The position numbers were made by a program, and so were the translations under genes. This document shows, piece by piece, positions 1-8,454 of a DNA stretch of 39,436 bases (its first letter is position 1; every line of letters begins with the position of its first letter). The notes beneath the pieces are model-generated. The model did not search any database. It saw nothing but the letters and a program-made list of their open reading frames with translations, and was not told the origin of the DNA. Source of the stretch: an uncultured Bacilli bacterium (GTDB lineage Bacteria; Bacillota_I; Bacilli_A; RF39; UBA660); assembly GCA_904374795.1 (NCBI GenBank), contig CAJFEV010000008.1:1-39436 (forward strand), read 5' to 3'.

Positions 1-651
1 CCCTACAATTTGATGAGCTATTTTCCAAGTAGATTCATCCCGAACAGTCCATGGTAACCTTAATCCAATATATTTATTATAAGGAAATTTATAAAAAAAT
101 GTTCCACTAGCTATAATTAATGAAATTATTAATATAATAACAATTTCATTATTATAATTTTCTATATTAAATATATGTTGGGATATAATCAAAATAGGTA
201 TTGCTATGATAAGTAAATAATTAAATATTTTTATTACTTTAATTTTTCTATCATCTTTGCTTATATTAGTTAATTTATAAATATTTGAAGTAAAAAAGGC
301 TAATGTTATAATAGCAACTATTCCTATAATACTCATACCAATTATATTATTAGATAACACAGGTATAAACAAGCAAGTAGCTAGCAATATTAAACACAAA
401 ATCAATAAAATATAGTTCGTTTTATTTTTATAATTAATTTCTTTTCTACAGCCTGCAAACAATTCATCCTTTGTAATTTTGAATATTTTACATATATCAT
501 CATATAGTGATGCATCAGGTAAGCAAATTCCATTTTCCCATTTTGAAACAGCCTTATAACTAACCCCTAACATTTCTCCTAATTCTGTTTGTGTTAAGTC
601 TTTTTCTGTTCTAAGTTCAGCGATAAATTTACCAATCTTTTTTTGATCCAT
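1..651 (-). CDS. Xre HTH regulator fused to SdpI-like membrane domain (partial, C-terminus off the window)
   Basis: The frame is open from the ATG at 651 to the window edge (217 codons). Residues 1-65 form a Cro/CI helix-turn-helix (LTQTELGEMLGVSYKAVSKWE). About four hydrophobic segments follow, and the sequence ends in IGLRLPWTVRDESTWKIAHQ, which resembles the SdpI signature (IGIRTPWTL..E.VW..TH). SdpI of Bacillus is the immunity and signalling protein for the toxin SdpC. The HTH fusion suggests a membrane-linked one-component regulator, possibly tied to peptide stress like the neighbouring two-component system; this is inference. The start is supported by AAGGAGA about 8 nt upstream. Confidence 0.75.
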   Translation of the reverse strand, partial: MDQKKIGKFIAELRTEKDLTQTELGEMLGVSYKAVSKWENGICLPDASLYDDICKIFKITKDELFAGCRKEINYKNKTNYILLILCLILLATCLFIPVLSNNIIGMSIIGIVAIITLAFFTSNIYKLTNISKDDRKIKVIKIFNYLLIIAIPILIISQHIFNIENYNNEIVIILIISLIIASGTFFYKFPYNKYIGLRLPWTVRDESTWKIAHQIVG

Positions 652-678
652 AAGATCATCTCCTTTTCATGAATCAAA

Positions 679-749
679 TATACCATTTAATTAGCAATAT
701 TTATACCACTTAAAAGTAGAATTTAAATTATGATAGTTTTATACCATTT
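679..749 (-). promoter_or_regulatory. Three direct repeats RRTGGTATA upstream of the HTH-SdpI gene
   Basis: On the minus strand AAATGGTATA occurs at 749-740 and 688-679, and AAGTGGTATA at 711-702. All three have the same orientation, and the middle copy contains an extended -10-like TGGTATAAA. They fill the gap between this gene and the histidine kinase gene. They look like operators, most simply for the adjacent HTH protein acting on its own promoter. Confidence 0.4.
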
Positions 750-799
750 TTCAAGAGATAAAATATTCTCTTAAAATCCAACTAATCAAAACTTACTTA

Positions 800-2017
800 T
801 TAATAATACTTGATAATAAATGTTGTTTGCTGTCCTTTCTTTGAATCAACTTTAATAGAGCCATTATCTTTTTCAATAATAGTTTTAGCAAGTGCTAAAC
901 CAATTCCTACACTATCTTTAGAAGAGTTTTTTCCTTTATAAAATCTCTCAAAGATATGTGGCAAATCTTTTTCATCAATACCTTCTCCATTGTCTTTAAT
1001 AGTAATTTGTTTATATATTTTATTAGAATCTATATCTATTGTAATAGTAGAATCATCTTTTGAATGTTCTATACAATTTTTTAAAATATTAGTGATTGCT
1101 TCTATTTGCCATTTTGCATCACATACAAGTTTAATATTATCTCGATTATTTACTTCAATATTTATGTTTTTTAATTCTGCCATCATCTCTATATTAGAAA
1201 TAGCACTTTTCACAAGATCATTTATGAACACTTGCTGTTCTTCAAATTTAATTACACTAGCATCAAACTTTGATAATTTTAATATTTCTCCAACTAAAGA
1301 ACTAATATTTGTAATTTCTCTTTTTATATTTTGAATAAATTTTTCTTTTGTTTTATCATCCATCTCTGGATTATCTAAAATATTATCAAGCATAATATTA
1401 ATTGAAGTTAATGGAGTTTTTAATTGATGGGATATGTCAGACAAAGAATCCTTTAGTTTAAGTTTATCTTTTTTAGAATTTTCAGCATCTTCTTTTAACA
1501 TGATTGTAATTTTATAAAGTTCATTTTTTAAAATAGAAAGTTCATCTTCACTATTCTCATCAATGTTAATAGAATAATTTTTCTTGCTGATTTCCTCGAT
1601 ACATCTTGCAATTTTTTTAATTTCTTTATTTTGGACTTTCTCATGCTTTAAATATAATAAAATAAGACTTAGAGCTAAACCGATAAATAAGATATTATAT
1701 ACAATTATAAATCCACTAAATAATCGGTCATTTTCTATGATTATAGATTCATTTTGAATATCAATTCCATATCTACTAAAAATATCTTCAGATACTTTAT
1801 CATCACTATTTAAAATAGAAATCAGTTCGTTTCTATCTATATCTGGATATTCTTTATCAAGCAAATTAACGAGAGATGCTATTTTATTATTATAATTTTG
1901 TGTATAAGAATGATATTGATAAAAGAAAAATATGTTTCCTATAATTAGAAAAACTATGATTGGTATAATTGATATTAATAAAAACTTTTTTAGATGAACT
2001 TTATTTTCTAGTATCAT
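800..2017 (-). CDS. Membrane sensor histidine kinase
   Basis: 405 aa. The N-terminal membrane segment (about 10-33), an extracellular loop of some 65 residues, a second membrane segment (about 101-123) and a charged HAMP-like linker precede a complete kinase core. That core has the H box SDISHQLKTPLT (His197), an N box (NILKNCIEHS), the G1 region (DNGEGIDEKDLPHIFERF) and G2 (GIGLALAKTI). The gene overlaps the response regulator by 17 bp, so the two are translationally coupled. With the ABC transporter upstream this resembles Firmicutes peptide-sensing and detoxification modules. The extracellular loop is longer than in the loop-less BceS kinases, so it may sense its ligand directly. Confidence 0.93.
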   Translation of the reverse strand: MILENKVHLKKFLLISIIPIIVFLIIGNIFFFYQYHSYTQNYNNKIASLVNLLDKEYPDIDRNELISILNSDDKVSEDIFSRYGIDIQNESIIIENDRLFSGFIIVYNILFIGLALSLILLYLKHEKVQNKEIKKIARCIEEISKKNYSINIDENSEDELSILKNELYKITIMLKEDAENSKKDKLKLKDSLSDISHQLKTPLTSINIMLDNILDNPEMDDKTKEKFIQNIKREITNISSLVGEILKLSKFDASVIKFEEQQVFINDLVKSAISNIEMMAELKNINIEVNNRDNIKLVCDAKWQIEAITNILKNCIEHSKDDSTITIDIDSNKIYKQITIKDNGEGIDEKDLPHIFERFYKGKNSSKDSVGIGLALAKTIIEKDNGSIKVDSKKGQQTTFIIKYY

Positions 2018-2663
2018 CTATTCTATATCCTATTCCTTTAATTGTAATAATTATATCAACACCAATTTTCTCTCTAATTCTTTTCATGTAAACAGTAACA
2101 GTTTTATCATTAACATCATTAGTAGTCCATTCCCATATTTTCTCAATTATATAATCTCTTCTTACAACTTTTCCCAAGTTAGAAAAGAGTAAATGTAATA
2201 TTTTAAGTTCAAGTCTAGTTAAAGGAATAACCTTTCCATCTTTGCTTACTTCCATTTTATCAAAATCGAAACTAACTCCCTCAATCGTGATAACTGATTC
2301 ATTTTTATGTTTCATAATATTCCTTTTGATACGAGCAAGCAATTCTCTTGTTGAAAATGGTTTTGTCATATAATCTTCTACACCAAGTTCTAATCCCTTT
2401 ACCACATCATCTTCACCATCTCTTGCTGTTAAAAATATACTAGGAATATTTTTCTCTTTAATATAATTTTGGTACAAATCAAAGCCATTACCATCAGGTA
2501 AAGATACATCTATAATTGCAATATCTACTTGCTTATTTTCTTCTAAGAACTTTATGGTATCTGCTACATTAGTACAAGAAAATATTTTATACTTTTCTTG
2601 CTCTAAAGAATATTTTAATCCAGATACAATACTCTCATTATCTTCGATTAATAATACATTCAT
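2001..2663 (-). CDS. OmpR/PhoB-family response regulator
   Basis: 220 aa, full length for the family. The receiver has the acidic pocket E7-D8, phosphoacceptor Asp52 (AIIDVSLPDGNG), a conserved Thr (FLTARDG) and Lys101 (YMTKPFSTRE). A winged-helix DNA-binding domain follows (LTRLELKILHLLFSNLGKVV to GIGYRID). The start ATG at 2663 follows AAAGGAG. OmpR-type regulators bind direct repeats about 11 bp apart, and exactly such a repeat lies before the ABC transporter gene and the 46-aa gene, so those are the probable targets. Confidence 0.95.
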   Translation of the reverse strand: MNVLLIEDNESIVSGLKYSLEQEKYKIFSCTNVADTIKFLEENKQVDIAIIDVSLPDGNGFDLYQNYIKEKNIPSIFLTARDGEDDVVKGLELGVEDYMTKPFSTRELLARIKRNIMKHKNESVITIEGVSFDFDKMEVSKDGKVIPLTRLELKILHLLFSNLGKVVRRDYIIEKIWEWTTNDVNDKTVTVYMKRIREKIGVDIIITIKGIGYRIDDTRK

Positions 2664-2688
2664 GATATGCTCCTTTCCAGCTATTAAT

Positions 2689-2697
2689 ATTATAACA
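2689..2697 (-). promoter_or_regulatory. Extended -10 promoter for the response regulator-kinase pair
   Basis: The minus-strand sequence TGTTATAAT is a perfect extended -10 (TGnTATAAT), 26 nt before the regulator start. No good -35 is visible because the preceding transporter terminator occupies that region. The two-component genes thus seem to have their own promoter separate from the transporter. Confidence 0.45.
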
Positions 2698-2721
2698 AAA
2701 AAAGGGAATAATTTCCCCTTT
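2694..2721 (-). terminator. Rho-independent terminator of the ABC transporter operon
   Basis: On the minus strand an AAAGGG/CCCTTT stem with a 9-nt loop is followed by seven T. The hairpin begins at the stop codon of the permease gene. Confidence 0.7.
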
Positions 2722-5290
2722 AAATGTTATCCTTTCTAATTGTTTCAATGATGTTTTGTTTATTAATTTTACTCATTGAATAACGCATGATAATATATAC
2801 TAAAACAAATACTGCAACGATAGAAATGATAGTTGCTGTAAGTGGGAAATGATAACCATAATCCAATTTACTTGCTGTTGCAAGATATACTAGATAAGAA
2901 CCTATTGAACCTAGTGCTACACCATAAATAAGTGCCTTTATTGAATAGAATATTGTTTCTAAATTAATCATCCTGTTAAATTCTTTTCTTGTCATACCAA
3001 CACTTTTAAGCATAGCAAATTCTTTTTGTCTTAATTCTAAATTAGATGTAATAGTATTGAAGATATTTGTTACACCAATTAGCGTAATAACTGCAATAAA
3101 TCCATATAAGAATATCGACATAAGCAAATAAATAGATCTTTCAGCTTGAACATTTTCATCCATATTTACTGCATTTAATTCTGGCACTTCATTATTAATA
3201 TCTAACGTTACTTGTGCTGGATCATCAGCATTAATTGTTAAAATATAAGGTGTAAAACTCAAATCACGATATTCTTCTTCTGATACGATTAAATATCCAC
3301 CATAATCCCAAAATCTTTCAAGTCCATCTGGTCTTTCATTGGTTACTTCTGCCACATCAATTTCGAGTGGGTTACCATTATAAGTACCTTTGATTGTATC
3401 ATTCTTTTTATAATTATAAATACCTCTTTCTATACGAACATTATCAGCATTAATATATTCATAATTATTTACTAGAACACCTTTATCTTTTGCATTATTA
3501 TAGTTTAGCCCTAATTCTTCTACATATTTTTTAAATCCTTCTTCATTCATACCAATAATATTCATTTGAAGTTTTTTATCACAATCAAGATTATATGTAT
3601 CTTTTCGCTCATCATAGCATCCTTGTTCTCTTAATCCTTCTTCCATAATATCTTTTCCAAAATCAGTTAATTTAGACAAATCATCTATTTCTAAATAACC
3701 CTCAGTAGTAAGAGAACTTTGATATAGCATTGTATAATTATCAGCACCATTAACTTTTAGAGCATCTTCCATTTTTGGAGTGTCCTCAAAACTTGCTGTA
3801 ACCATTATATTATAATCTAAATCATCATAATAAGTACTTGTTGCTTTGAAAGTATAATACATAAATGTATTCATGCTAATAAATACAAATACACTAACTG
3901 CTAAAGATATTACTGTTGTACGATATTTCTTCTTGCTTCTTTTTAAATTCTTATAAGCAATTACTCCACCAATACCAAATAGCTTTTTAATAATAGATGG
4001 TGTTTTTAATTTCTTTTGATTAACTTTTACATCATCATTACTTCTGATTAAATCAATTGGACTTACTTTACTGGCTTTTTTTGCTGCTCTAATACTTGAA
4101 AAATAAATTGTTACTATACCAAGTAATATAGATACTAAAATCGGTTGCCATGAAATGACACATCTCATTTCAACATTTTGAGTTATAAAATCTCCAATTA
4201 CACTATTTACAATGATAGTTAAAATGAAAACTGCTATATAACCTACTATAATTCCAATTGGAATACCAATAATACCAATCATTAATCCTTCTGTAATAAC
4301 ATTTCTTTTTATTTGTTTTTTTGTTGCTCCAGCACTTGCTAGCATTCCATAATTCTTTCTCTTTTCCATTACAGAAATATCAAATGAATTTTTAATACAG
4401 AATACACTTGTTCCAACGATTATTGCAAGTACAACTGCCATAATTGAATAAAGCATAGTTGTAGTTCCAGAATCAAATTTTAATGCTTGCCATCTAAGTA
4501 ATGAAGCATTAATGCTATATTCTTCAGTTGCATTAGGTGAATCATTTGTAAAAGTAGTTCCTAAAATTTCTGAAAAAGATTTTTCATAACTAGCTGGATT
4601 TTTTAGGCGTATATAAACACTTTGCTGTTTATTAGAATTATTTTCTAAACCAACCGTAAGACATCCAATCCCAGGATCTCCATGTGGATCTAATCTATAA
4701 TCTCTATCCATAATACCTACAATAGTAAATGTTCTCTCTGTTGAATTACTTATTACTTCATCTTCGTTATATACATCTTCTAGTGAAAGTGATGTTCCAT
4801 CTATTGTTGTTCTATTTCCAACATTTAAAGTAATCTCTTCTCCTATATCATATTTATCTCTATCCAATAAATAAAGTTCTTCACTTATTAAAATTTCGTT
4901 ACTATTCTTTGGATATTCTCCATCAAGTAAATCTATTGTTAGATTAGTAAAACTCTTTTCATCATCATAAGAGTATAAATGGATATATGGTCTTTCTTCT
5001 GTTGGCATATCAAATTTTGAATAACCAACATTATTTAAAACCTCTATTTCTTCTATATCACGATTATTTTCTAAAACTTTTATATCTTCATCCGTTTGAT
5101 TAAATAACTCAATATGATAATTACCTTGACTTTGAACGGTTGTCTGAACTAAAGCATCTTGAAGACTGATAAACATTCCAGCAACTGCACATATTAATGC
5201 CACAGATAGTATGATACCAATTAAAGTACCTATACTTCTTTTCTTATTTAGAAGAAGATTCTTTAACGATAGTTTATTTAAAACCTTCAT
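2720..5290 (-). CDS. Large FtsX-type ABC transporter permease (two FtsX domains)
   Basis: 856 aa. There is an N-terminal membrane segment (about 18-40), an extracellular region of some 220 residues, then a three-helix FtsX core (about 280-410). After a cytoplasmic linker (SPIDLIRSND) a second membrane anchor (about 460-480) leads to another extracellular domain and a second three-helix FtsX core ending near the C-terminus. This duplicated architecture is typical of Firmicutes MacB/Bce-like exporters that remove peptides or other antibiotics from the membrane. It is 2 bp downstream of its ATPase gene and next to a two-component system, so a resistance or peptide-export role is likely; the substrate is unknown. 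Confidence 0.9.
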   Translation of the reverse strand: MKVLNKLSLKNLLLNKKRSIGTLIGIILSVALICAVAGMFISLQDALVQTTVQSQGNYHIELFNQTDEDIKVLENNRDIEEIEVLNNVGYSKFDMPTEERPYIHLYSYDDEKSFTNLTIDLLDGEYPKNSNEILISEELYLLDRDKYDIGEEITLNVGNRTTIDGTSLSLEDVYNEDEVISNSTERTFTIVGIMDRDYRLDPHGDPGIGCLTVGLENNSNKQQSVYIRLKNPASYEKSFSEILGTTFTNDSPNATEEYSINASLLRWQALKFDSGTTTMLYSIMAVVLAIIVGTSVFCIKNSFDISVMEKRKNYGMLASAGATKKQIKRNVITEGLMIGIIGIPIGIIVGYIAVFILTIIVNSVIGDFITQNVEMRCVISWQPILVSILLGIVTIYFSSIRAAKKASKVSPIDLIRSNDDVKVNQKKLKTPSIIKKLFGIGGVIAYKNLKRSKKKYRTTVISLAVSVFVFISMNTFMYYTFKATSTYYDDLDYNIMVTASFEDTPKMEDALKVNGADNYTMLYQSSLTTEGYLEIDDLSKLTDFGKDIMEEGLREQGCYDERKDTYNLDCDKKLQMNIIGMNEEGFKKYVEELGLNYNNAKDKGVLVNNYEYINADNVRIERGIYNYKKNDTIKGTYNGNPLEIDVAEVTNERPDGLERFWDYGGYLIVSEEEYRDLSFTPYILTINADDPAQVTLDINNEVPELNAVNMDENVQAERSIYLLMSIFLYGFIAVITLIGVTNIFNTITSNLELRQKEFAMLKSVGMTRKEFNRMINLETIFYSIKALIYGVALGSIGSYLVYLATASKLDYGYHFPLTATIISIVAVFVLVYIIMRYSMSKINKQNIIETIRKDNI

Positions 5291-5292
5291 AT

Positions 5293-5964
5293 TTAATCCT
5301 CCTCAACAATTCTTCCATCTTCAATTTTTATGATTCTATCAGCTTCTTTTGCAATTTCCATATTATGAGTAATCATGATAATTGTTTGGTTATATTCTTT
5401 GTTAGATTTCTTTAATAATGCTACAATCTCATCACTTGATTTTGAATCCAAATTTCCTGTAGGTTCATCTGCTAGAATAATAGCTGGATTCGTAATCAAA
5501 GCTCTTCCAATAGAAACTCTTTGCTGTTGTCCTCCTGATAATTCATTAGGTAAATGTTTACTTCTATGTTCTAGTCCAAGTAATTCTAATAATTCTTTTA
5601 ATGTTTTCTTATCAACTTCTCTATTATCTAATTCTAATGGTAAAGTGATATTTTCTTCTACATTTAATATTGGAATTAAATTATAGAATTGATAAATAAG
5701 TCCTACTTGTCTTCTACGAAAGATAGCAAGTTTATCATCATTCATCTCATAAATATTTTTGCCATCAATAAAAACTTTTCCTTTTGTAGGTCTATCTACT
5801 CCACCAACTAAATGAAGAAGTGTTGATTTTCCAGAACCACTTGCTCCTACGATTGCAACAAATTCACCTTTCTCTACTGAAAAAGACACATTATCTAATG
5901 CAACTACTTTATTTTCTCCCTTTCCATATACCTTAGAAAGATTTTCAACTCTTAATATTTCCAT
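5293..5964 (-). CDS. ABC transporter ATPase of the MacB/LolD/Bce type
   Basis: 223 aa with Walker A GASGSGKST (residues 40-48), the Q loop (LIYQFYNLIP), signature LSGGQQQR (142-149), Walker B AIILADE and the switch His (MITHNME). The Phe-Tyr-Asn-Leu after the Q loop and the VG..DRPT segment are typical of ATPases partnered with FtsX permeases. The start at 5964 follows AAAGGAGG. The promoter just upstream carries a direct-repeat operator that is repeated exactly before the 46-aa gene. Confidence 0.95.
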   Translation of the reverse strand: MEILRVENLSKVYGKGENKVVALDNVSFSVEKGEFVAIVGASGSGKSTLLHLVGGVDRPTKGKVFIDGKNIYEMNDDKLAIFRRRQVGLIYQFYNLIPILNVEENITLPLELDNREVDKKTLKELLELLGLEHRSKHLPNELSGGQQQRVSIGRALITNPAIILADEPTGNLDSKSSDEIVALLKKSNKEYNQTIIMITHNMEIAKEADRIIKIEDGRIVEED

Positions 5965-5988
5965 CTAATTTCCTCCTTTGTCGTTTTA

Positions 5989-6023
5989 ATTATATGATAA
6001 CCAAAATGACAAGTAAGTGACAT
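5989..6023 (-). promoter_or_regulatory. Promoter and direct-repeat operator of the ABC transporter (site 1)
   Basis: The -10 box TATAAT is at 5994-5989. Eleven bp upstream lies ATGTCACTTACTTGTCAT (6023-6006), which holds TGTCA twice with an 11-bp period, one helical turn, in place of a normal -35. The same 18 bp recur at 6280-6263 at nearly the same distance from a TATAAT. A class-II activator site for the OmpR-type regulator is the natural reading. Confidence 0.7.
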
Positions 6024-6041
6024 TTTGAAAAAAATAAAAAA

Positions 6042-6064
6042 AGATTAACTTCCAAAGTCAATCT
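6042..6064 (-). terminator. Rho-independent terminator of the 46-aa gene
   Basis: On the minus strand the stem AGATTGACTT/AAGTTAATCT closes on a 3-nt loop (one G-T pair, nine others) and is followed by a T-rich run. It lies 12 bp past the stop of the small gene and just before the operator of the transporter. Confidence 0.75.
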
Positions 6065-6075
6065 CAAATAAAATA

Positions 6076-6216
6076 TTATCTGACTAAAGCATATACAATT
6101 AAACCCACAAGTGCTACTACAACTAATATAGCATATATTGTAAACACTTTCCCAAATATTCTTATACCTTTATTAATTGTTCCAGCTAATTGCTCTGTGT
6201 TACTAACTTTTTTCAT
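6076..6216 (-). CDS. 46-aa single-pass membrane protein related to the membrane domain of the neighbouring Xre regulator
   Basis: The start at 6216 is chosen because AAGGAGG stands 5 nt before it; the frame extends further upstream but without a ribosome site. The protein begins MKKVSNTEQLAGTINKG and has one hydrophobic helix (about residues 24-44). The first 15 residues match the segment KVSNTERLAGIIIK just before the membrane helix of the adjacent regulator (6300-6869). It has its own promoter with the shared direct-repeat operator and its own terminator, so it is probably co-induced with the ABC transporter. It could be a small partner of the regulator or transporter. I know of no characterised homologue. 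Confidence 0.7.
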   Translation of the reverse strand: MKKVSNTEQLAGTINKGIRIFGKVFTIYAILVVVALVGLIVYALVR

Positions 6217-6246
6217 AAATTCCTCCTTCATTTTGGTAACAAATTC

Positions 6247-6280
6247 ATTATATATAATCAGAATGACAAGTAAGTGACAT
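6247..6280 (-). promoter_or_regulatory. Promoter and direct-repeat operator of the 46-aa gene (site 2)
   Basis: TATAAT at 6252-6247 is preceded after 10 bp by ATGTCACTTACTTGTCAT (6280-6263), identical over 18 bp to site 1 in front of the transporter ATPase. Confidence 0.7.
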
Positions 6281-6281
6281 A

Positions 6282-6307
6282 AAAAAAGATTAATCAAAAT
6301 TAATCTT
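6282..6307 (-). terminator. Terminator of the Xre-membrane regulator gene
   Basis: On the minus strand AAGATTAAT, a 4-nt loop, ATTAATCTT and then a T run form a perfect 9-bp stem. The regulator's stop codon lies within the hairpin. Confidence 0.8.
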
Positions 6308-6869
6308 CGCAAGTTCCACCATTATCTTTAAAATATTTTTCAATATTTTCTATACTATGGTCAATGTTTGCCCAATCAGTTATATCTTTTAAATATACAT
6401 TCATCTCTTTATTACATTCAGGGCAATCAAAATAATTATCATCTCCTATTGTAATAGTATAATTATTATCTTCAATAGAACAATTTAATGTAGCAGACTT
6501 TATTTCATTTACAGTTGTTACTTTTTCATTTGGAAAAACCTTAAATAAAATTATTCCTAAAACAATTAAAATAACATATATAATTCCAAAGACAGCAAAC
6601 ACTTTTAAAATCTTTATAATTATTCCTGCTAATCTTTCTGTATTAGATACTTTTTCTATTACTACATTTTTAACATCATTATCTAATAATTCATCAATAC
6701 TTACATTTAATGCTTTTGATAATAATTTTAATTGTTCTGGATTAGGAGTTGTTTCATTTAATTCCCAATTTGAAATTGTCTGCCTTGTTACACCAACCTG
6801 TTCTCCTAATTGTTCTTGTGATAATCCATTTTGTTTTCTTAACTTTAAAATATTTTCTCCGAGTTTCAT
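6300..6869 (-). CDS. Xre-family HTH regulator with membrane anchor and Cys-rich C-terminal domain
   Basis: 189 aa. Residues 4-65 form a Cro/CI HTH (GLSQEQLGEQVGVTRQTISN). A KVSNTERLAG linker leads into one membrane helix (about 90-111). The last 75 residues carry CPEC plus two further Cys (in ATLNCSIED and GGTCED), which suggests a small zinc-ribbon-like or disulphide domain outside the membrane. The start at 6869 follows AAAGGAG. A DNA-binding domain tied to the membrane suggests a one-step sensor. Its linker is duplicated in the 46-aa neighbour, which hints at an interaction. Confidence 0.8.
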   Translation of the reverse strand: MKLGENILKLRKQNGLSQEQLGEQVGVTRQTISNWELNETTPNPEQLKLLSKALNVSIDELLDNDVKNVVIEKVSNTERLAGIIIKILKVFAVFGIIYVILIVLGIILFKVFPNEKVTTVNEIKSATLNCSIEDNNYTITIGDDNYFDCPECNKEMNVYLKDITDWANIDHSIENIEKYFKDNGGTCED

Positions 6870-6941
6870 ATATTTCTCCTTTCGATGCTAATTATAAAAT
6901 AAATATACTTAACATTTCTACATAAGTTCTTTGGAAGTTTG

Positions 6942-7589
6942 TCAAAGAGTTTTAACATATATAATTATACATGTAAAATTTTTTATTTTTTGTGATGATA
7001 CTATCCAAGAGATAATATATATAACAGCACTTATAATGCAACAAATAACTAAAGTCATATTCATATTTTCTCTAACATTAAATATTTGATTTAATCCAAA
7101 TATTGATAATGCGAGTATTCCTGATGTTAAAGAATATGCTAGTATTGTTCCAATTATTGATTGCTCCTCTGGTAAAACAAAATTACAAGGCATTATGATA
7201 CTTCCACTTAAAAGAGAAATAATAATACTAAATCCAATAAATATGTTCATATAATTATCTGTTGTATTTGTAATTTTTAAAACTATTAAACATATTAAAG
7301 TACCAACAATTAAGCCTACGATTACCCAAAATAAATATGCAATATACTTACTCGATATGATTTGTTTTTTTGAAACTGGTAATGTTACAGAATATTGAGT
7401 CCATTTATTCTTTTTATCAGATATAATAGTTCCTGATACTGTCATACTTAGAGGAATCGCTACTAATATAATAACTACCGAAGGAGAAATCACAAAGGAT
7501 AATCCAATAGCCATTACTAGACATGATAGTAATGCAACTAATATATTAGCTTTAGTCGTATAAAAATCTTTTAAAAGTAAACCTTTCAT
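6942..7589 (-). CDS. ABC-2 type transporter permease
   Basis: 215 aa with about six hydrophobic helices and the typical ABC-2 segment with SDKKNKWTQYSVTLPVSKKQIISSKY between helices 2 and 3, common to permeases encoded beside GntR-type regulators. It starts 1 bp after the ATPase gene ends and is the last gene of the GntR-ATPase-permease operon. The substrate is unknown; related YtrABC-like systems respond to cell-wall antibiotics. Confidence 0.85.
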   Translation of the reverse strand: MKGLLLKDFYTTKANILVALLSCLVMAIGLSFVISPSVVIILVAIPLSMTVSGTIISDKKNKWTQYSVTLPVSKKQIISSKYIAYLFWVIVGLIVGTLICLIVLKITNTTDNYMNIFIGFSIIISLLSGSIIMPCNFVLPEEQSIIGTILAYSLTSGILALSIFGLNQIFNVRENMNMTLVICCIISAVIYIISWIVSSQKIKNFTCIIIYVKTL

Positions 7590-7590
7590 T

Positions 7591-8454
7591 CTACTTTTCC
7601 CCCTTTACATACATTAACATAATATCTTCAATTTTAATATTGTCCATTATAAAATTAGGATATTTACGTTCTAATTCTTTTTTATTTTTTACTAATATTT
7701 CATATCCATAATCCATTTTTCTGAATCTGATTATATCTTCTTTATCAATACTATCAAAGTCTTTCTGTTTGCACTTCATGATACCATAATCATATATAAG
7801 ATTATCTTTTGTTTCCTCAAAAATCATTTTACCTTCATGAATAAATACTATAGAATCTGCCACTTTTTCTAAATCGCTTGTAATATGTGATGAAATTAAT
7901 ATAGAATGGGTTTCATCCTGAACAAAGTCCAAAAGTATATCTAAAATATCATCTCTTACTACTGGATCAAGTCCACTAGTTGCTTCATCTAAAATAAGTA
8001 ATTCGGCTTTGTGAGATAACGCTACACTTATAGATAACTTCATCTTCATTCCTCTTGAGAATTTTTTTATCTTTTTATCTTTTGATAAAGAAAATTTTTC
8101 TAATAATTCAAAGAACTTCTTCTCTTCCCAATTTTTATATATAGCTTTTAATACATTATTTAATTTATTTGGTGTTAAATCTTCAGGAAAATTATTTCCA
8201 TCAAAAACAACTCCAATTCTTTCTCTAATATCATTATCAATCTTATTTTTTTTGCTATCTAAAATATAAATATCTCCAGAATCCTTTTGTACTATTTCAA
8301 GCATAGTATTTATAGTTGTACTTTTCCCTGCACCATTCTCACCAATTAATCCAACTATATTTCCTTTTGGAACATAAAACGAAACTTTGTCTAATAAAAA
8401 GCCATCATATTTTTTCGTTAAATTTTCTACTTTTAATGCGTAGTCTGACATCAT
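7591..8454 (-). CDS. ABC transporter ATPase (YtrB-like)
   Basis: 287 aa. Walker A GENGAGKST, a signature in the divergent form FSRGMKMK, Walker B LLILDEATSGLDP and a switch His (LISSHI) are all present. The divergent signature and C-terminal extension of about 70 residues fit single-domain ATPases of ABC-2 exporters. Two adjacent ATG codons follow GAGGAGG, and either could be the start. The gene overlaps the GntR gene by 1 bp and is controlled with it. Confidence 0.93.
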   Translation of the reverse strand: MMSDYALKVENLTKKYDGFLLDKVSFYVPKGNIVGLIGENGAGKSTTINTMLEIVQKDSGDIYILDSKKNKIDNDIRERIGVVFDGNNFPEDLTPNKLNNVLKAIYKNWEEKKFFELLEKFSLSKDKKIKKFSRGMKMKLSISVALSHKAELLILDEATSGLDPVVRDDILDILLDFVQDETHSILISSHITSDLEKVADSIVFIHEGKMIFEETKDNLIYDYGIMKCKQKDFDSIDKEDIIRFRKMDYGYEILVKNKKELERKYPNFIMDNIKIEDIMLMYVKGEK

